Shown here piece by piece: positions 45,699-55,571 of a stretch of DNA of 64,000 nucleotides. The DNA is from Hyaloscypha bicolor E (lineage: Eukaryota > Ascomycota > Leotiomycetes > Helotiales > Hyaloscyphaceae). How positions within the stretch are numbered: position 1 is the first letter of the stretch; each line of letters starts with the position of its first letter. A program made the translations under genes and the position numbers. The stretch lies in assembly GCF_002865645.1 (NCBI RefSeq), contig NW_020194684.1, positions 1,813,241-1,877,240 on the forward strand, read 5' to 3'. Below the pieces are notes generated by a model, which saw only the letters and a program-made list of their open reading frames with translations, did no database searches and was not told the DNA's origin.

Positions 45699-47490
45699 TT
45701 AATAACCTCCCGGCCGGGTGTCTATCTGGCCAGGTGGCTTATATGAACTTACCCCACTCGAATTCAGGGATGGGGCGGGCATTTCATGTACGCCAACTCT
45801 AGTCATATTTGCCCCTTGGGAGCCCGCAATTGGGACTCTCTGCATGGCAGGAACATCATCCGTACGCAACTCGGAGTCACGCTGACGAAAAGCCTGCTCT
45901 TCCTCCCCTTCTGGCAAGTGCCCCCTTGGGGTGGGTGATAAATAAGCGCCGTTAATGGAATCGTGCCGTCTTTCGTAGTCCTGTGGGGAATTAGGGCTCT
46001 GGGCACCACCCGTGGAAATCATATTCAGGGGCGGGATCTGCATGTCGCGATCACGGTCATCAATGGGCGGAGAGCGAGAGCGGTAACTTTCAGAGTCTGG
46101 CGGGTTACTACGATTGTGATGGCCTGGTTCGATTGTCAACATGTTACTCATGTGTAATTTTGGCCACATATATTGAAAGGGAGAAAGGAACAAACCTTTC
46201 ATTGTAAGGGAGTGGTGTTAAGGAGACACTTGCTCGTGATGAAGGACTAGGGAGGTGCGATATTAATAAATCAAAAATGAAGGCTTACCATCAATTTGGC
46301 CTACGCCAGAATATCGATCACGGCCATCAGATGAATTTTCCTGAGTATTAGTAGTTGGTAATTTGTGGTCAATGAAAGGGTATCTGTGGGCCCGAGGGTT
46401 AGCGGTTGTGTCTTATACATCGTGCGGCACACAGATAGAGCAACAATATGCGCTTACTGAGACATTGGATTCCCAAGTCCGGAAAGATAACTCCCTCTGC
46501 CGGTGAACCCCGGCCCATTCTGTGAGTTCTGTAAAACCTCTTTCATTGTTCTCTGTCGCCCATACAGATAGAATAATGCACCCGCCAGCACAGCAATAGT
46601 GGCAGCCCCAATAGCAATTCCGGCTATCCCACCAGTAGAAAGGCCACTCGGCGTTCCAGGAGATACCACCACCGTTGTTTGTGTGGGGATGCCAGTGAGA
46701 GAGGATGTAGTTGAAGATGGGGTTGTGGCCGATGTCGTAGGAGAACCAGTTGGCGTGCCCTCTGGGGAGAAGTATTCGCCTGGAACAAACATTTGAGTTG
46801 CGTTTAATGCGAATGCGTGTTGAACTTCCCAGGTTTGGGTTGCATTTCTACCACGTAGATATTAATGATTAGCTGACTGAATTCCACATCAGAAAGAGAC
46901 ATACGGGTTGATTACTCCCACCATCCCATCGACTAAGCAGGCTCCTGGAGCCCCACAATAGTAGAACAATGGTTGAGTGTCGTTAATGCGAACTTGGTAC
47001 TGGGGTTGCTATTACGAACTTTAGCAATCCGATATATGACCGAGTGGAAATGACTGGGAACCTACATCGATGCCAACGACAAAGATGGGTTTGAAGCCAC
47101 TCCAAATACCAACTTTATTTATACCGGTGACTTCATAAGGGATACATGGCAAGAGGTATTCCGCACGTGCGACAGAGTGGTTTGTGGGATAGAATCGGAA
47201 CTCTATAGCTGGTTAGTTTTGATGATTATTCCAGAAAAGAAAGGAAGACGGACCAATTATATCGCCAATACTAGCATTGACTTCTTTGGGAGTGAACTTG
47301 TGAGGGTCCTAATGACTGTCAACCCCTACTTCAGATAGTCATATAACCAGTGCGGGCGCATATTACCACTCCAACGGCAACAGTATGTGTAGGCACGGCC
47401 GAACCGGTGGTAGCAGACTGTGCTGCGCTCAGCAGCGCCGTAGCCAGTAGTGTTAACACTTGTGATAGCAATATTGCCTTGAAACTCTCA
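45699..47490 (-). CDS. membrane-anchored extracellular cupredoxin-like protein
   Basis: Seven or more exons are inferred: ~47490-47367, 47308-47254, 47202-47066, 47008-46905, 46847-46458, 46383-46289, 46123-45699. The N-terminus is a signal peptide (AILLSQVLTLLATALLSAAQ). The cupredoxin-like domain reads HTVAVGVDPHKFTPKEVNAS, IIEFRFYPTNHSVARAEYL and LFYYCGAPGACLVDGMVGVI, with His and Cys at copper-site positions. A Ser/Thr/Pro-rich stalk follows, then a single membrane helix (GIAGIAIGAATIAVLAGALF) and a disordered cytoplasmic tail ending GQIDTRPGGY. The layout suggests a cell-surface protein, possibly sensing or wall-associated. No ATG is found in frame next to the signal peptide, so the 5' end is uncertain: a first exon is missing or the start is lost. 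Confidence 0.72.
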
Positions 47491-49184
47491 AGATTGACTC
47501 GGTTTCGACAAAAATTGTAAGATGGATGTAATGGTCGAAAAACACGACGCTCCAGGGAAATGACAGAGCTCGACGCTTGAGAACTGGAAGCGGGGAGTGG
47601 ACCAACACAGCAAACACGACAGTACTCAGCTTTGGTGCGGCTGAGCAAGCCAGGGAAACACTTGGCGCGCAATTTTTTGATTGTACTCTCCTCTGAAGTT
47701 CCGCTGGCGTAGGGGGCCTGCAGAAAAGGCGGTTCCGTGGTTGGTGGGAATGAGAAACGTGGCGAAAAATGAGAAAGGTGGGCAAATAGGTGGCGTAGAG
47801 GAGTAAGGTGATGGTCGAGGACTTGACAAGTTCCATACGGAATGTAGGCAGATCCAGCAAGCTGCAGCATTTCGGCGGCCAAGGAGAGATCGAGTTCACA
47901 TGGCTGCATTGCTGCATCGGTGCACTGTTGCACAGTAGACTGGCTTTCAAGATGGACGCAGACATTAGCTCGTCCTTCAAGGATGGCAGAGTCGGCCCTC
48001 TTGGATCATGTAGCCATCGCTGTCCAATCTTCTGGAACTTCGCAGGCTGGACAAACGCCTCTTCAAAATCTCGAAAGGTTCTCGAACATGGAGCTGGAAA
48101 GTGCCAAGGAAAAAGAAAAGATTCCGTGCAAGCCAACTCTTGGCTGTCTACCATGTGATTTGGCTTCAAGTACCAAGTTGTAGAGGGAAGCACCCACGTA
48201 AACTAACTTAGACGCACTCGCGACTCTCCATTAAACACCAGTATTCAGGCAACGATTCAAGGTCACTGAGTATCAAAGTTAAGAAGGTTAAAAATTTCGC
48301 CGCATCGCTGTGATGCTCTGTTACCCAGCTGTTGTCGTGGCAAATCCGTTTCGGCATGTGAAAGAGTCTGGGCTGTCCTCCTCGGGACTTCCCGAATTCT
48401 GGGCGGCGGGCTGGACATGGATCACTAGGTTCTACTATCCCCCCCCTTGAATAATTACGAGTGGGTCCTTTGGTAACGCCACACTGAAACTTCGCCAGTA
48501 TCCCCGAATTAGGAAATATCAGGTGCTTTCGAGAGCCGCTATTCGCTATAGACCCTCGATTGCGTGCCTTTAGTGGTGTGAATCGTGGCATGAGAGTGTG
48601 GCGAATATTGGACCCACTCGAAATTGTTCATGGGGGGGGATAGTACTGTAATCCAAACCATTCAGGTGTTTTTATCGGAGAATTGTGGGGTATGCGGCCG
48701 CTTTATATTTACTACGCACGGTCTTCCGCTCAGTTTCCATTTCAAGTTGTCTTTAGGGCCTTCGGGCTTAAAAACTATATTAGGCGTGAAGTATTGCGCA
48801 TTTATTAATTATTTGAATTTTATTTAAGAGTTAGCTTATAAGAGACTATAGAGAAATTAATTAGTAAGAAAGAAATCGATATTCTTGTAGTTATTTCTAG
48901 GCCGTTAATGCCCTAGAGTTATGGGCATATGCGCTACGTGCTGGGTGTATGGGCCTATCCTGGCCAAAAGCTGGTCCGGGGTTTTAAAATCATACAAAAA
49001 AGGCGATCCATATGGTGGTCCCATATTTTTTCAAATAAGCCTTCATATGTGGGACCTGCCGTGGTAGTGGGAATAGTAATGGTCAAAGCTTGAGACTAGC
49101 ATATGGTCTCCGTATGTGAACGGTGTATGGCGGTGGCAGGAGGGGCCCTAGGAGTGGAAGAAATACCACCAGATCAGGCTCCGA
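47491..49184. other. intergenic region
   Basis: 1.7 kb with no convincing gene. Minus-strand frames of 127-246 codons (48208-48591, 47453-48193) have no domain. An AT-rich patch at ~48770-48900 looks RIP-affected. A short run of G lies at ~48632-48640. Confidence 0.45.
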
Positions 49185-49634
49185 TTATTGAAAGAAATCA
49201 TCCCATGTGATAACATGAGTAAGGTTGCGTTTACACCATGCACCACTTGCCAAGTGGCTACCCCTCTCCCCACTAAGTCTCGATCCGACTCCAGTTTCCA
49301 GCCATTCTATTGGCCACCCTGGGCATGATTCCCCAGGCTGGTCAGTGGTATCCCTTCGCCCAATATCGTTGTACCTTGCGTCGCTAGAATTCCACTGGAC
49401 GCCCAATAACCCTCCACCAGTACCACAATCGATAATAGCAGGAGCCATAAGTGGAGCAAATGGCCCGTCAAGCGTGGCAGCCATATCGTCATAGAGCACG
49501 GCCGAGTTGTGGGGATGGGTCAATGTGCATGGCTCGGAGTGAAACACCATCAGCATCCGTTGTGATCCGCCCTTCACACTTGGAGCTCGTGGGAATGGTG
49601 AAAAGGGGTGGTCTTGGGGGTTTGGCGAGGACAT
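49185..49634 (-). CDS. unrecognised ORF, possible downstream exon or remnant
   Basis: 149-codon minus-strand frame containing VFHSEPCTLTHPHNSAVLYD and GPFAPLMAPAIIDCGTGGG. No family is recognised. It lies just downstream of the decayed secreted-protein exon, but no splice pair joins the two in phase, so it may be spurious. A plus-strand frame overlaps much of it. Confidence 0.2.
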   Translation of the reverse strand: MSSPNPQDHPFSPFPRAPSVKGGSQRMLMVFHSEPCTLTHPHNSAVLYDDMAATLDGPFAPLMAPAIIDCGTGGGLLGVQWNSSDARYNDIGRRDTTDQPGESCPGWPIEWLETGVGSRLSGERGSHLASGAWCKRNLTHVITWDDFFQ

Positions 49635-49803
49635 ACTGTGGTCTTTGGGTAAATAATCGCACCCCTGGGGGTTTTGGTGTCAGCCTCAAATGGGGTAGAT
49701 AACCAATACGAAAGGCAGATTTGACATATTTGTGGGGTCGAAAGTGCTAGAAGCAGGTGCCAGGGGTGTAATTATTTATCCCAAGACCACAGTATTGTAG
49801 CGA
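49629..49803. repeat. ~45-bp imperfect inverted duplication
   Basis: Plus-strand 49629-49673 (around ACTGTGGTCTTTGGGTAAAT) reappears as its reverse complement at ~49759-49803 (around ATTTATCCCAAGACCACAGT). Roughly 85% of positions match over ~45 bp, and an ~85-bp loop separates the arms. The right arm lies inside the secreted-protein exon. There is no flanking target duplication, so it is an inverted duplication rather than an obvious transposon. Confidence 0.75.
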
Positions 49804-49962
49804 CCCTGTGATCCATACAATTTCGGTAGCATTGAGACTCTCCCGACCAGACCGGAGGTTCGAAAAGTTCAAAATGTCTGTGTTGTTGCAGCTTGTCTGG
49901 GCAGCGGCAAGGTGGGCAGATAAAGTCAGAAAGGCAAGAAGCGATGGAGAAACTCTAAACAA
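49747..49962 (-). pseudogene. small secreted-protein exon, probably decayed
   Basis: The frame encodes a signal-peptide-like start (SPSLLAFLTLSAHLAAAQ) followed by TSCNNTDILNFSNLRSG and GSLQYCGLGINNYTPGTC. It begins after a TTTAG acceptor-like site with no ATG, and stops after 71 codons. Related coding sense (TYCGLWVNNRTPGGF) reappears on the opposite strand at 49630-49675. It is best read as the remains of a small secreted cysteine-containing protein family. Confidence 0.4.
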
Positions 49963-50279
49963 TATATTGCACGAGTAAAAGGAGCAGCGAATTGAAGGCA
50001 GAACTCACGGTTTTCAAGCTTGGTTGAGTACGCTTGGGTTGCAGAAGATTCAACAGTGTATAGGTCTGTTTAATGAAAAAAATTCCTCGTCCTGGTTATG
50101 GGGAAGCCCACTCCTTTATCCTTTTCAACTGCTCACGAACTTCATCACGTTCGATCGAGGAAGTTTTCAAAAGCAAGTGCGACTGTGAGATATTGCTATA
50201 TACTCCGCCACTGATGTTTTGTTGCAAGTTGTTGGCGACTAATTAGTAAAGTATGGGTGGGTGGCTGTGTCTAAAGTTA

Positions 50280-50437
50280 TCCCTTCGTCCGGTGAGACAT
50301 GGTCCACGCTAGTAAGGGGGCCTGGCTCAGGGCGAAAAGGTGATAGATGACTAATAACTTTTTAAGCAAAGGTATGACTTTACAGTCTGAGCCAGGCCCC
50401 CTTGCTAGCGTGGACTATGTCTCACCGGACGAAGGGA
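50280..50437. mobile_element. 158-bp MITE, Tc1/mariner-like (TA target)
   Basis: Long terminal inverted repeats of ~50 bp begin TCCCTTCGTCCGGTGAGACA and end in the reverse complement. Between arms they differ at only a few sites (ATGGTCC/ATAGTCC, CTAGTAAG/CTAGCAAG). TA flanks both sides (50278-50279, 50438-50439), the usual target of Tc1/mariner elements. The ~55-bp core has no coding capacity, so it depends on a transposase elsewhere. Confidence 0.85.
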
Positions 50438-50624
50438 TACCGGCGAAGGAATTTCCACCGCACGAGATATTCCTAATTAAACCCATTCTTTAATCTTAAT
50501 CATCTCTTGAAAGCGGCGAGATCAGGAAAGAATCCGGATAAGAAAGTTGCGAATGTGGATGAAGTGCTCCGCCCCCGAAGCAGCTCTTGAGGCCTGAGCA
50601 CTTGTTTAGCATTCCGGCCATAAA

Positions 50625-51228
50625 CAGTGTGTCAAAAAATAATCAAGGCTAATTAATTAGAATTAATTATAATTAATTATAATTAAGTATGATTTGATTA
50701 GCTTGATTTTTATTATAATTAATTATAATTAATTATAATCATCACGTGATAATATAAAAGTATACTTTCTTAGGCATTTCTAAAAATTAGTCTAAATCTA
50801 AAATAACAAACTAATTTTTGTTATGTGGTACCAGTCACGTGGTGCTATTACACGTGACTCAGCATGTGGCCAGTGCTTCCTTAGCCTGGCAGATAGCCTT
50901 TAGCTCAATTCAAGCTCTTTACTACTACTATAACACTGGAAATCAAGGAGGTTCTAGCGCCTTTGGCTTCGCTTACTAATTAGCGCTAGGCCTGGTTTAG
51001 TAAAGAGCGCCTTTAGCAATACCGAATACGGCTAGCCCAGACCTTATTTTAGCCTTATCTCGGCTTCCGAAGCTCCAGAGTCATGTGCGTAATCACGTGA
51101 TGAATCTAATTAATTATCTCTGATTATCTTTGATTATAATTAAGTATGATTTGATTAGCTTGATTTTGACTTGATTTGATTTGAGTAGGGGGGTCTAATC
51201 AAATCAAACCTAATCATTTGACACACTG
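50625..51228. mobile_element. 604-bp non-autonomous hAT-like element
   Basis: Terminal inverted repeats CAGTGTGTCAAA / TTTGACACACTG are perfect over 12 bp. The flanks carry a perfect 8-bp target duplication, GCCATAAA, at 50617-50624 and 51229-51236. CAG-type ends with an 8-bp duplication are the hallmark of hAT elements. Inside, a ~30-bp word containing AAGTATGATTTGATTAGC occurs twice in direct orientation (~50683 and ~51138). A TCACGTGAT motif is arranged inversely near both ends. No transposase frame exists. The left arm is rich in AATTAATTAT repeats. Confidence 0.9.
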
Positions 51229-51587
51229 GCCATAAAGGTGAACAGATTCCGGCAATGCCAATGACATCAAGCCAAGTCGATTGAAGTCGCGTTCATTATC
51301 AGACACTCGCTTCGGTGTTCATGAACTGCGTTCCCAGAAAGGTGACACTTCCGGCAGTTTATGGAGCAAGTCTCAGATTTTGATGTTCCTTTTCTGCCGC
51401 CAAGGGACGTACTAATCGGCGGGATGTCGACCTTTAGCCGTATCAGGTAGCGGTGAATATCCTCGGTTCCGACAACTTTACTTTCAATCCTTTCTCCCCA
51501 TTTCCACAAGCTCACTCTCAAAAAATGCAAAAAGAAAAGCAACTAGGTGTCTGAGCAATGCTCAGGGACATGAACTCTAGAGAAACT
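51229..51587. other. intergenic region
   Basis: Between the hAT-like element and the tRNA. It contains only short frames with no domain. Confidence 0.4.
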
Positions 51588-51669
51588 CTCTCTGACGGGG
51601 AGTCGAACCCCGATCTCCCGCGCATTGTCTGTTGACAAGCGGAAATCATGACCGTTAGACCATCAAAGA
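51588..51669 (-). tRNA. tRNA-Asp (GTC) with ~10-nt intron
   Basis: The 82-nt minus-strand sequence folds as a tRNA: acceptor TCTTTGA/TCAGAGA, D arm around TGGTCTAACGGTCATGAT, T arm CGGGG-TTCGACT-CCCCG, discriminator G. The anticodon stem is TCCGC/GCGGG. The loop contains TTGTCA, so the anticodon is GTC. About ten extra bases (ACAGACAATG) sit after position 37, where nuclear tRNA introns lie, and their GACAA pairs with TTGTC around the anticodon. The stretch CGCTTGTC...GAGATCGGGGTTC resembles yeast tRNA-Asp. CCA is not encoded, as expected. Confidence 0.85.
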
Positions 51670-52343
51670 TGTTATTTGATTTTAATAGGATTAGACCATC
51701 AAGACGAAGAATTTAGCGAGAATTTCTTATTTAATTAAATATTTGTTTCAGCCAAAAAATCGGTTATCGAAAACAGGGCGCAGTCCGAACCTCGTATCTC
51801 GTACTCGCCAAATCTTAGGACCCCTTTTTACTCACTCCAGCTCCTCGAACACAACATAATCCCTTGATATTGCCAGCCGTTTTTCAGCGGGTCTTAAACT
51901 CAGACCAGAGGCACGAATCCTTTGCAGTTCGAGCGCCAAATGAATTTGCTTACTTGATTGGTCATAAAACCCTCTAATTGCCAGCATCGAGAGAATAACT
52001 TATTGCCTTGCGATGTTTGAATCAAAGATGCCAGAACGCAAGATGCAACATAAATACAGCGGATAAAATTAAGAGACGTCTCTCCCCATTCCCGGGATTG
52101 GTAACCAATTTTCAACCCAGTATCGAGACGCACTCGGCTACCAGATGATTTTCAAGAGTGATCAAGGGCTCCTTGACTGTAAGGGTTGTGCAGCAAAGGC
52201 CGAGTCCTGACTCAAGTACCCTCCAGATCATTCGTGCCCTGCTCCTTGGAACCGACTCGGCGACAACCTTGAAAGCCCCGGATTCAGAGTCTGCCTGGCC
52301 AGTTGATTTGACCCCCATTCGACTCATTCAAAGCAGAGAGTGG
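51670..52343. other. intergenic region with partial tRNA echo
   Basis: Nothing coding is recognised. At ~51691-51702 the word TTAGACCATCAA repeats the 5' part of the tRNA gene (51655-51666) in the same orientation. Confidence 0.4.
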
Positions 52344-52929
52344 GGGGAAATGTAAAACGACACCCCAGGTATCGACTGGGGTGTCGATTGGGGCCAGGGT
52401 GTTAGGGACCTTAAGTCAGATTTGTAAATATAAGTATAAGTTAGTATATTATAAGGCTCATAATATAATTATGTGCTTCTTAACTCATAATAAAATGATT
52501 TCTTAAAATAGAATTTTAATTTAAAGGATTTTATATACTAATTGATCAAGTTCTAGTTTTTAGGCCCTATAAGGCCCTTTAAATTAGGGGCTTATAGGGC
52601 TCTCATGTCCAGTTTTAGGGACTTATTTGCTAAATTTCCAGGTTTTCTTAAGCTTACTTTTAAGCTATAAATATTTACTCTTAACTTCTTTAATTTATAG
52701 AACTATTACTAATTAAAAATTTATAAAACGTTTATACTTAAATAACGCTTAATTAGCGCTATAAGGAAACGAAGAAAATATTGAATTCTATTAATTCCTT
52801 ATCAAATGAAATAAATTTAAAGAGAAAGCTAGATTTTTGGTGTTCCTGACCGAGCGCCTCTACTCTGGGTTAGTGCCCCCCAATCAACACCCCAATCGAC
52901 AGCCGGGGGGTGTCGTTTTACATATTCCC
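52344..52929. mobile_element. terminal-inverted-repeat element with AT-rich core
   Basis: The left end ATGTAAAACGACACCCC and an internal GTCGATTGGGG reappear as reverse complements at the right end (52860-52923, ...GTCGTTTTACAT). The arms thus match imperfectly over ~60 bp. The interior (52420-52830) is strongly A/T-biased and non-coding, as if RIP-mutated. The flanking target duplication is not clear, so the superfamily is unassigned. Confidence 0.65.
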
Positions 52930-53143
52930 AGGTATTGGCTGGGTGGTAACCGACCGCCAAGGCAAGCCGATGAGTAAGGTCAGAGAGAGTTGGAACGGAG
53001 AATGCGGGTAAATCACAAGTGACACAAATCACATTCTAGGCAACAAAGTGTGTGCAAAACTCATAAAGAGAGATCCACTCTGCCACTAATACTGCTCTCC
53101 ACTCCCGTCAAGTCCAGCTCTCTCTCCATCCAAGGGTTCCCCA

Positions 53144-54362
53144 ATGTCTTATACGCCAGCGGAAAGGAGACGGGTCTTTCTCGCCTATCGTACCGTATTC
53201 AACGGCACCAACGCTCATATTCGGAAAATCAAGAAGGTCCGAGAGGTTGTGCAATCGCACAACAAGTCTTTCGAACCATTGATTAGGGATTTGGATTTTG
53301 ATAAAGTGGTCGATGTCGTAAAGAGCCTCTTAGACCAAAGCATTTTTGAGTCTGAGTTGCAGGCAAAGATCACCTTCCCGGAACTCTTCCGGTCCTCGCC
53401 AGCGCGCGATGTCCAGCGTAGCGCGTCGGAAGTTGATGCAGCCCGGTCCGAGGCAGAAGCTTTAGAAGTACTGTCGTCTGCGAGTGAACAGGGAGGAGCC
53501 GGCATGGGAGATACAGTTGACGATGTACCACAGAGCAAGTTACCTCTCTCGGATGCAAGATCAGATAGGACCCTGACGATTTGGAGTAGCATCGGAACCA
53601 GCAGTATCAACAGCCCCGTCTTTATATCCCTCCTTCCTTCCGTATACGACTCAGCACCTCATTCTTACAACAGCTCAGCGGCAGCTTGAGGAGTGTTGCT
53701 TCGATTTTGCAGCCAAATGGCTACCCTCGCTATTGAAAGAGAAGAAGTGGGAATGCCCTGAGGCAGCTGAGTTGATAAAGTGGACAAGGACACTGGCTAA
53801 GCATTCCGGCAAAGTTCCTGCTGGTGCAATATGGAAAGTTTCAGAGGCACCTCTGAGTGAGGTCTTCTCCTCCACCAATGTGCTCCGACACACGGCTGTC
53901 CATCGGCTTGTAACGAGTGCACGGGGGATATATAAAATGATCCAATCTGCATCGAGGCTTGCTAATGCACTCGGCGACTCTTCAAGAGCTGCAGAGTTGG
54001 AAAAATTGTGTCTCGAGATGGGAAGTCGTATCCGAGATATGGAGCTGAACAAGAACTTCTTAGAGAATAGGCTGGACGAACAGCTTCAGGCGATCAACAA
54101 GAAGCGTGAGGAACTTGATAGGGAAGAGAAAGAGGCCATAGCAACCATGTTAAGTGAAGATAGGGAGAACAAGTCTCTTGCAGGGTCTTTCCTTGAAGCT
54201 GCCGTCAAGAATATTTTTGGACGACCGGAATCGGGGCCAACTAGCATGGTGGATGGTTTACGCGAGAGTGACGACGTCGATGAAGGCAACGAACACGAGA
54301 ATGATCAGGAGCCTGAATTTAGTAATGGTGATATTGATGCTCATATACCTGCAGATCTCTAA
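53144..54362 (+). CDS. coiled-coil protein of unknown function
   Basis: Two exons (53144-53603, 53674-54362) splice in phase to 382 aa. The N-terminus (MSYTPAERRRVFLAYRTVFN) is helical and charged. The middle contains CCFDFAAKWLPSLLKEKKWE and SEVFSSTNVLRHTAVHRL. Residues ~285-345 are heptad-rich (SRIRDMELNKNFLENRLDEQ), followed by an acidic tail. I do not recognise a named domain, though this type of protein seems restricted to filamentous ascomycetes (impression, not verified). It is convergent with the NLR-like gene 1.2 kb downstream. A 32-nt alternative intron within the same acceptor is possible but too short. Confidence 0.6.
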
Positions 54363-55571
54363 TTAAATCACTAGCTGTTTGAATCCGGCGGCAACTTTCG
54401 CGTCGGCAACATAAGCTTGCCAGGTGTTTTGGATTTCCATACAGATTCATTGATCTGATTTTCTCAGAGCATCAGAGGATTATTTTCACTACTAACAAGT
54501 AGTTCAATTGCCTAATTCTTGTATTCTGCTCGTTCAACGATTCTTCACATGTGTAACTCCTATCACGGCCTGCGGAGTGCTCCGCAATATTCTCCGGTGT
54601 GACACCAGCAATCTTTTATAGGCTACCCTCGTGTGTTGTATTGCTTTTGACTGCGTTGTACTGCCGAACACTCTGCTTCTCCATTGCCTGAATTAATTGT
54701 AAGTAGCTATGTACTATTTGCTATTCTACGGTCATCCCTTTCTTCTCCGCCATGTCGTCAATTCCTCGTGCGTGTATAGAACAATTTCTCCTCGCCTCCG
54801 TGGAGAGGTAGTAATTGCAGCAGAAAAGTATTCGAAACCGCAAGCGCAAAACCAAGGACAGAACAGAGAGTTATCAGCCACATTGCTTAGAGTTTCTTAG
54901 TTATCCTCAATGAAAACTTGATAACCCTTATCAGATCAGATCTTTAGACCCGCTTGCCATTAAATAGCGGTTTAGCAAAAATCCTCGATGTGAACTAGTT
55001 TTCTTTCCACGAGATAGCCATTTACAGCTCTGGATGACTCTTCCTCCCGGTTTTGTCTTATCACTGCGTTTGTGATTCTTCGTGCGGCTGTGAGAGTATT
55101 GAAGTGCATTTGAAAACCGATTGAAAAGCAGTCAGAGTGTACGGCACGTGGATAGATGGTGCTTAAACATTACCAAAATATAACATAAAATATACACTGT
55201 CTCCTACGGAGTGCAACCTTGAGTAGGCCGTAGTAATTTGAAGCCAAGGAAGATAAGTACTTGGCGGTTACGTTCCCTTTCCAGTCTTGCGAGTTGTAAA
55301 TAAGTTGAAAAAAAGTACAAGCTGGTCTGTTATTACAATATATAATGGCATCAACGAAGGGAGAAATAGATTAATACCTATTTGCAGTTTAGAGACAAAT
55401 CGCGTCAAAAAGAAAAGGCACTTCACAAAGGAAGTAGCAGGAAAGAACCGGAGGTATTCGGCCTTGTTAATGAGAGTAGCGATCTTGTTCTAAGCGAGTA
55501 AACGCCGAGCTATTCTCTAAGATAAATTTAATCGAGGGTGTTCAGCGAGACAGCTGGCAGAACCCAGGCCT
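54363..55571. other. intergenic region
   Basis: 1.2 kb between convergent genes. Short frames only; no repeat or RNA gene recognised. Confidence 0.45.

Noticed and set aside
47331..47933. 200-codon minus-strand ORF overlapping the cupredoxin signal peptide
   Set aside because: Only its last ~40 codons are real exon; the upstream part has no signal or domain and reads as fortuitous.
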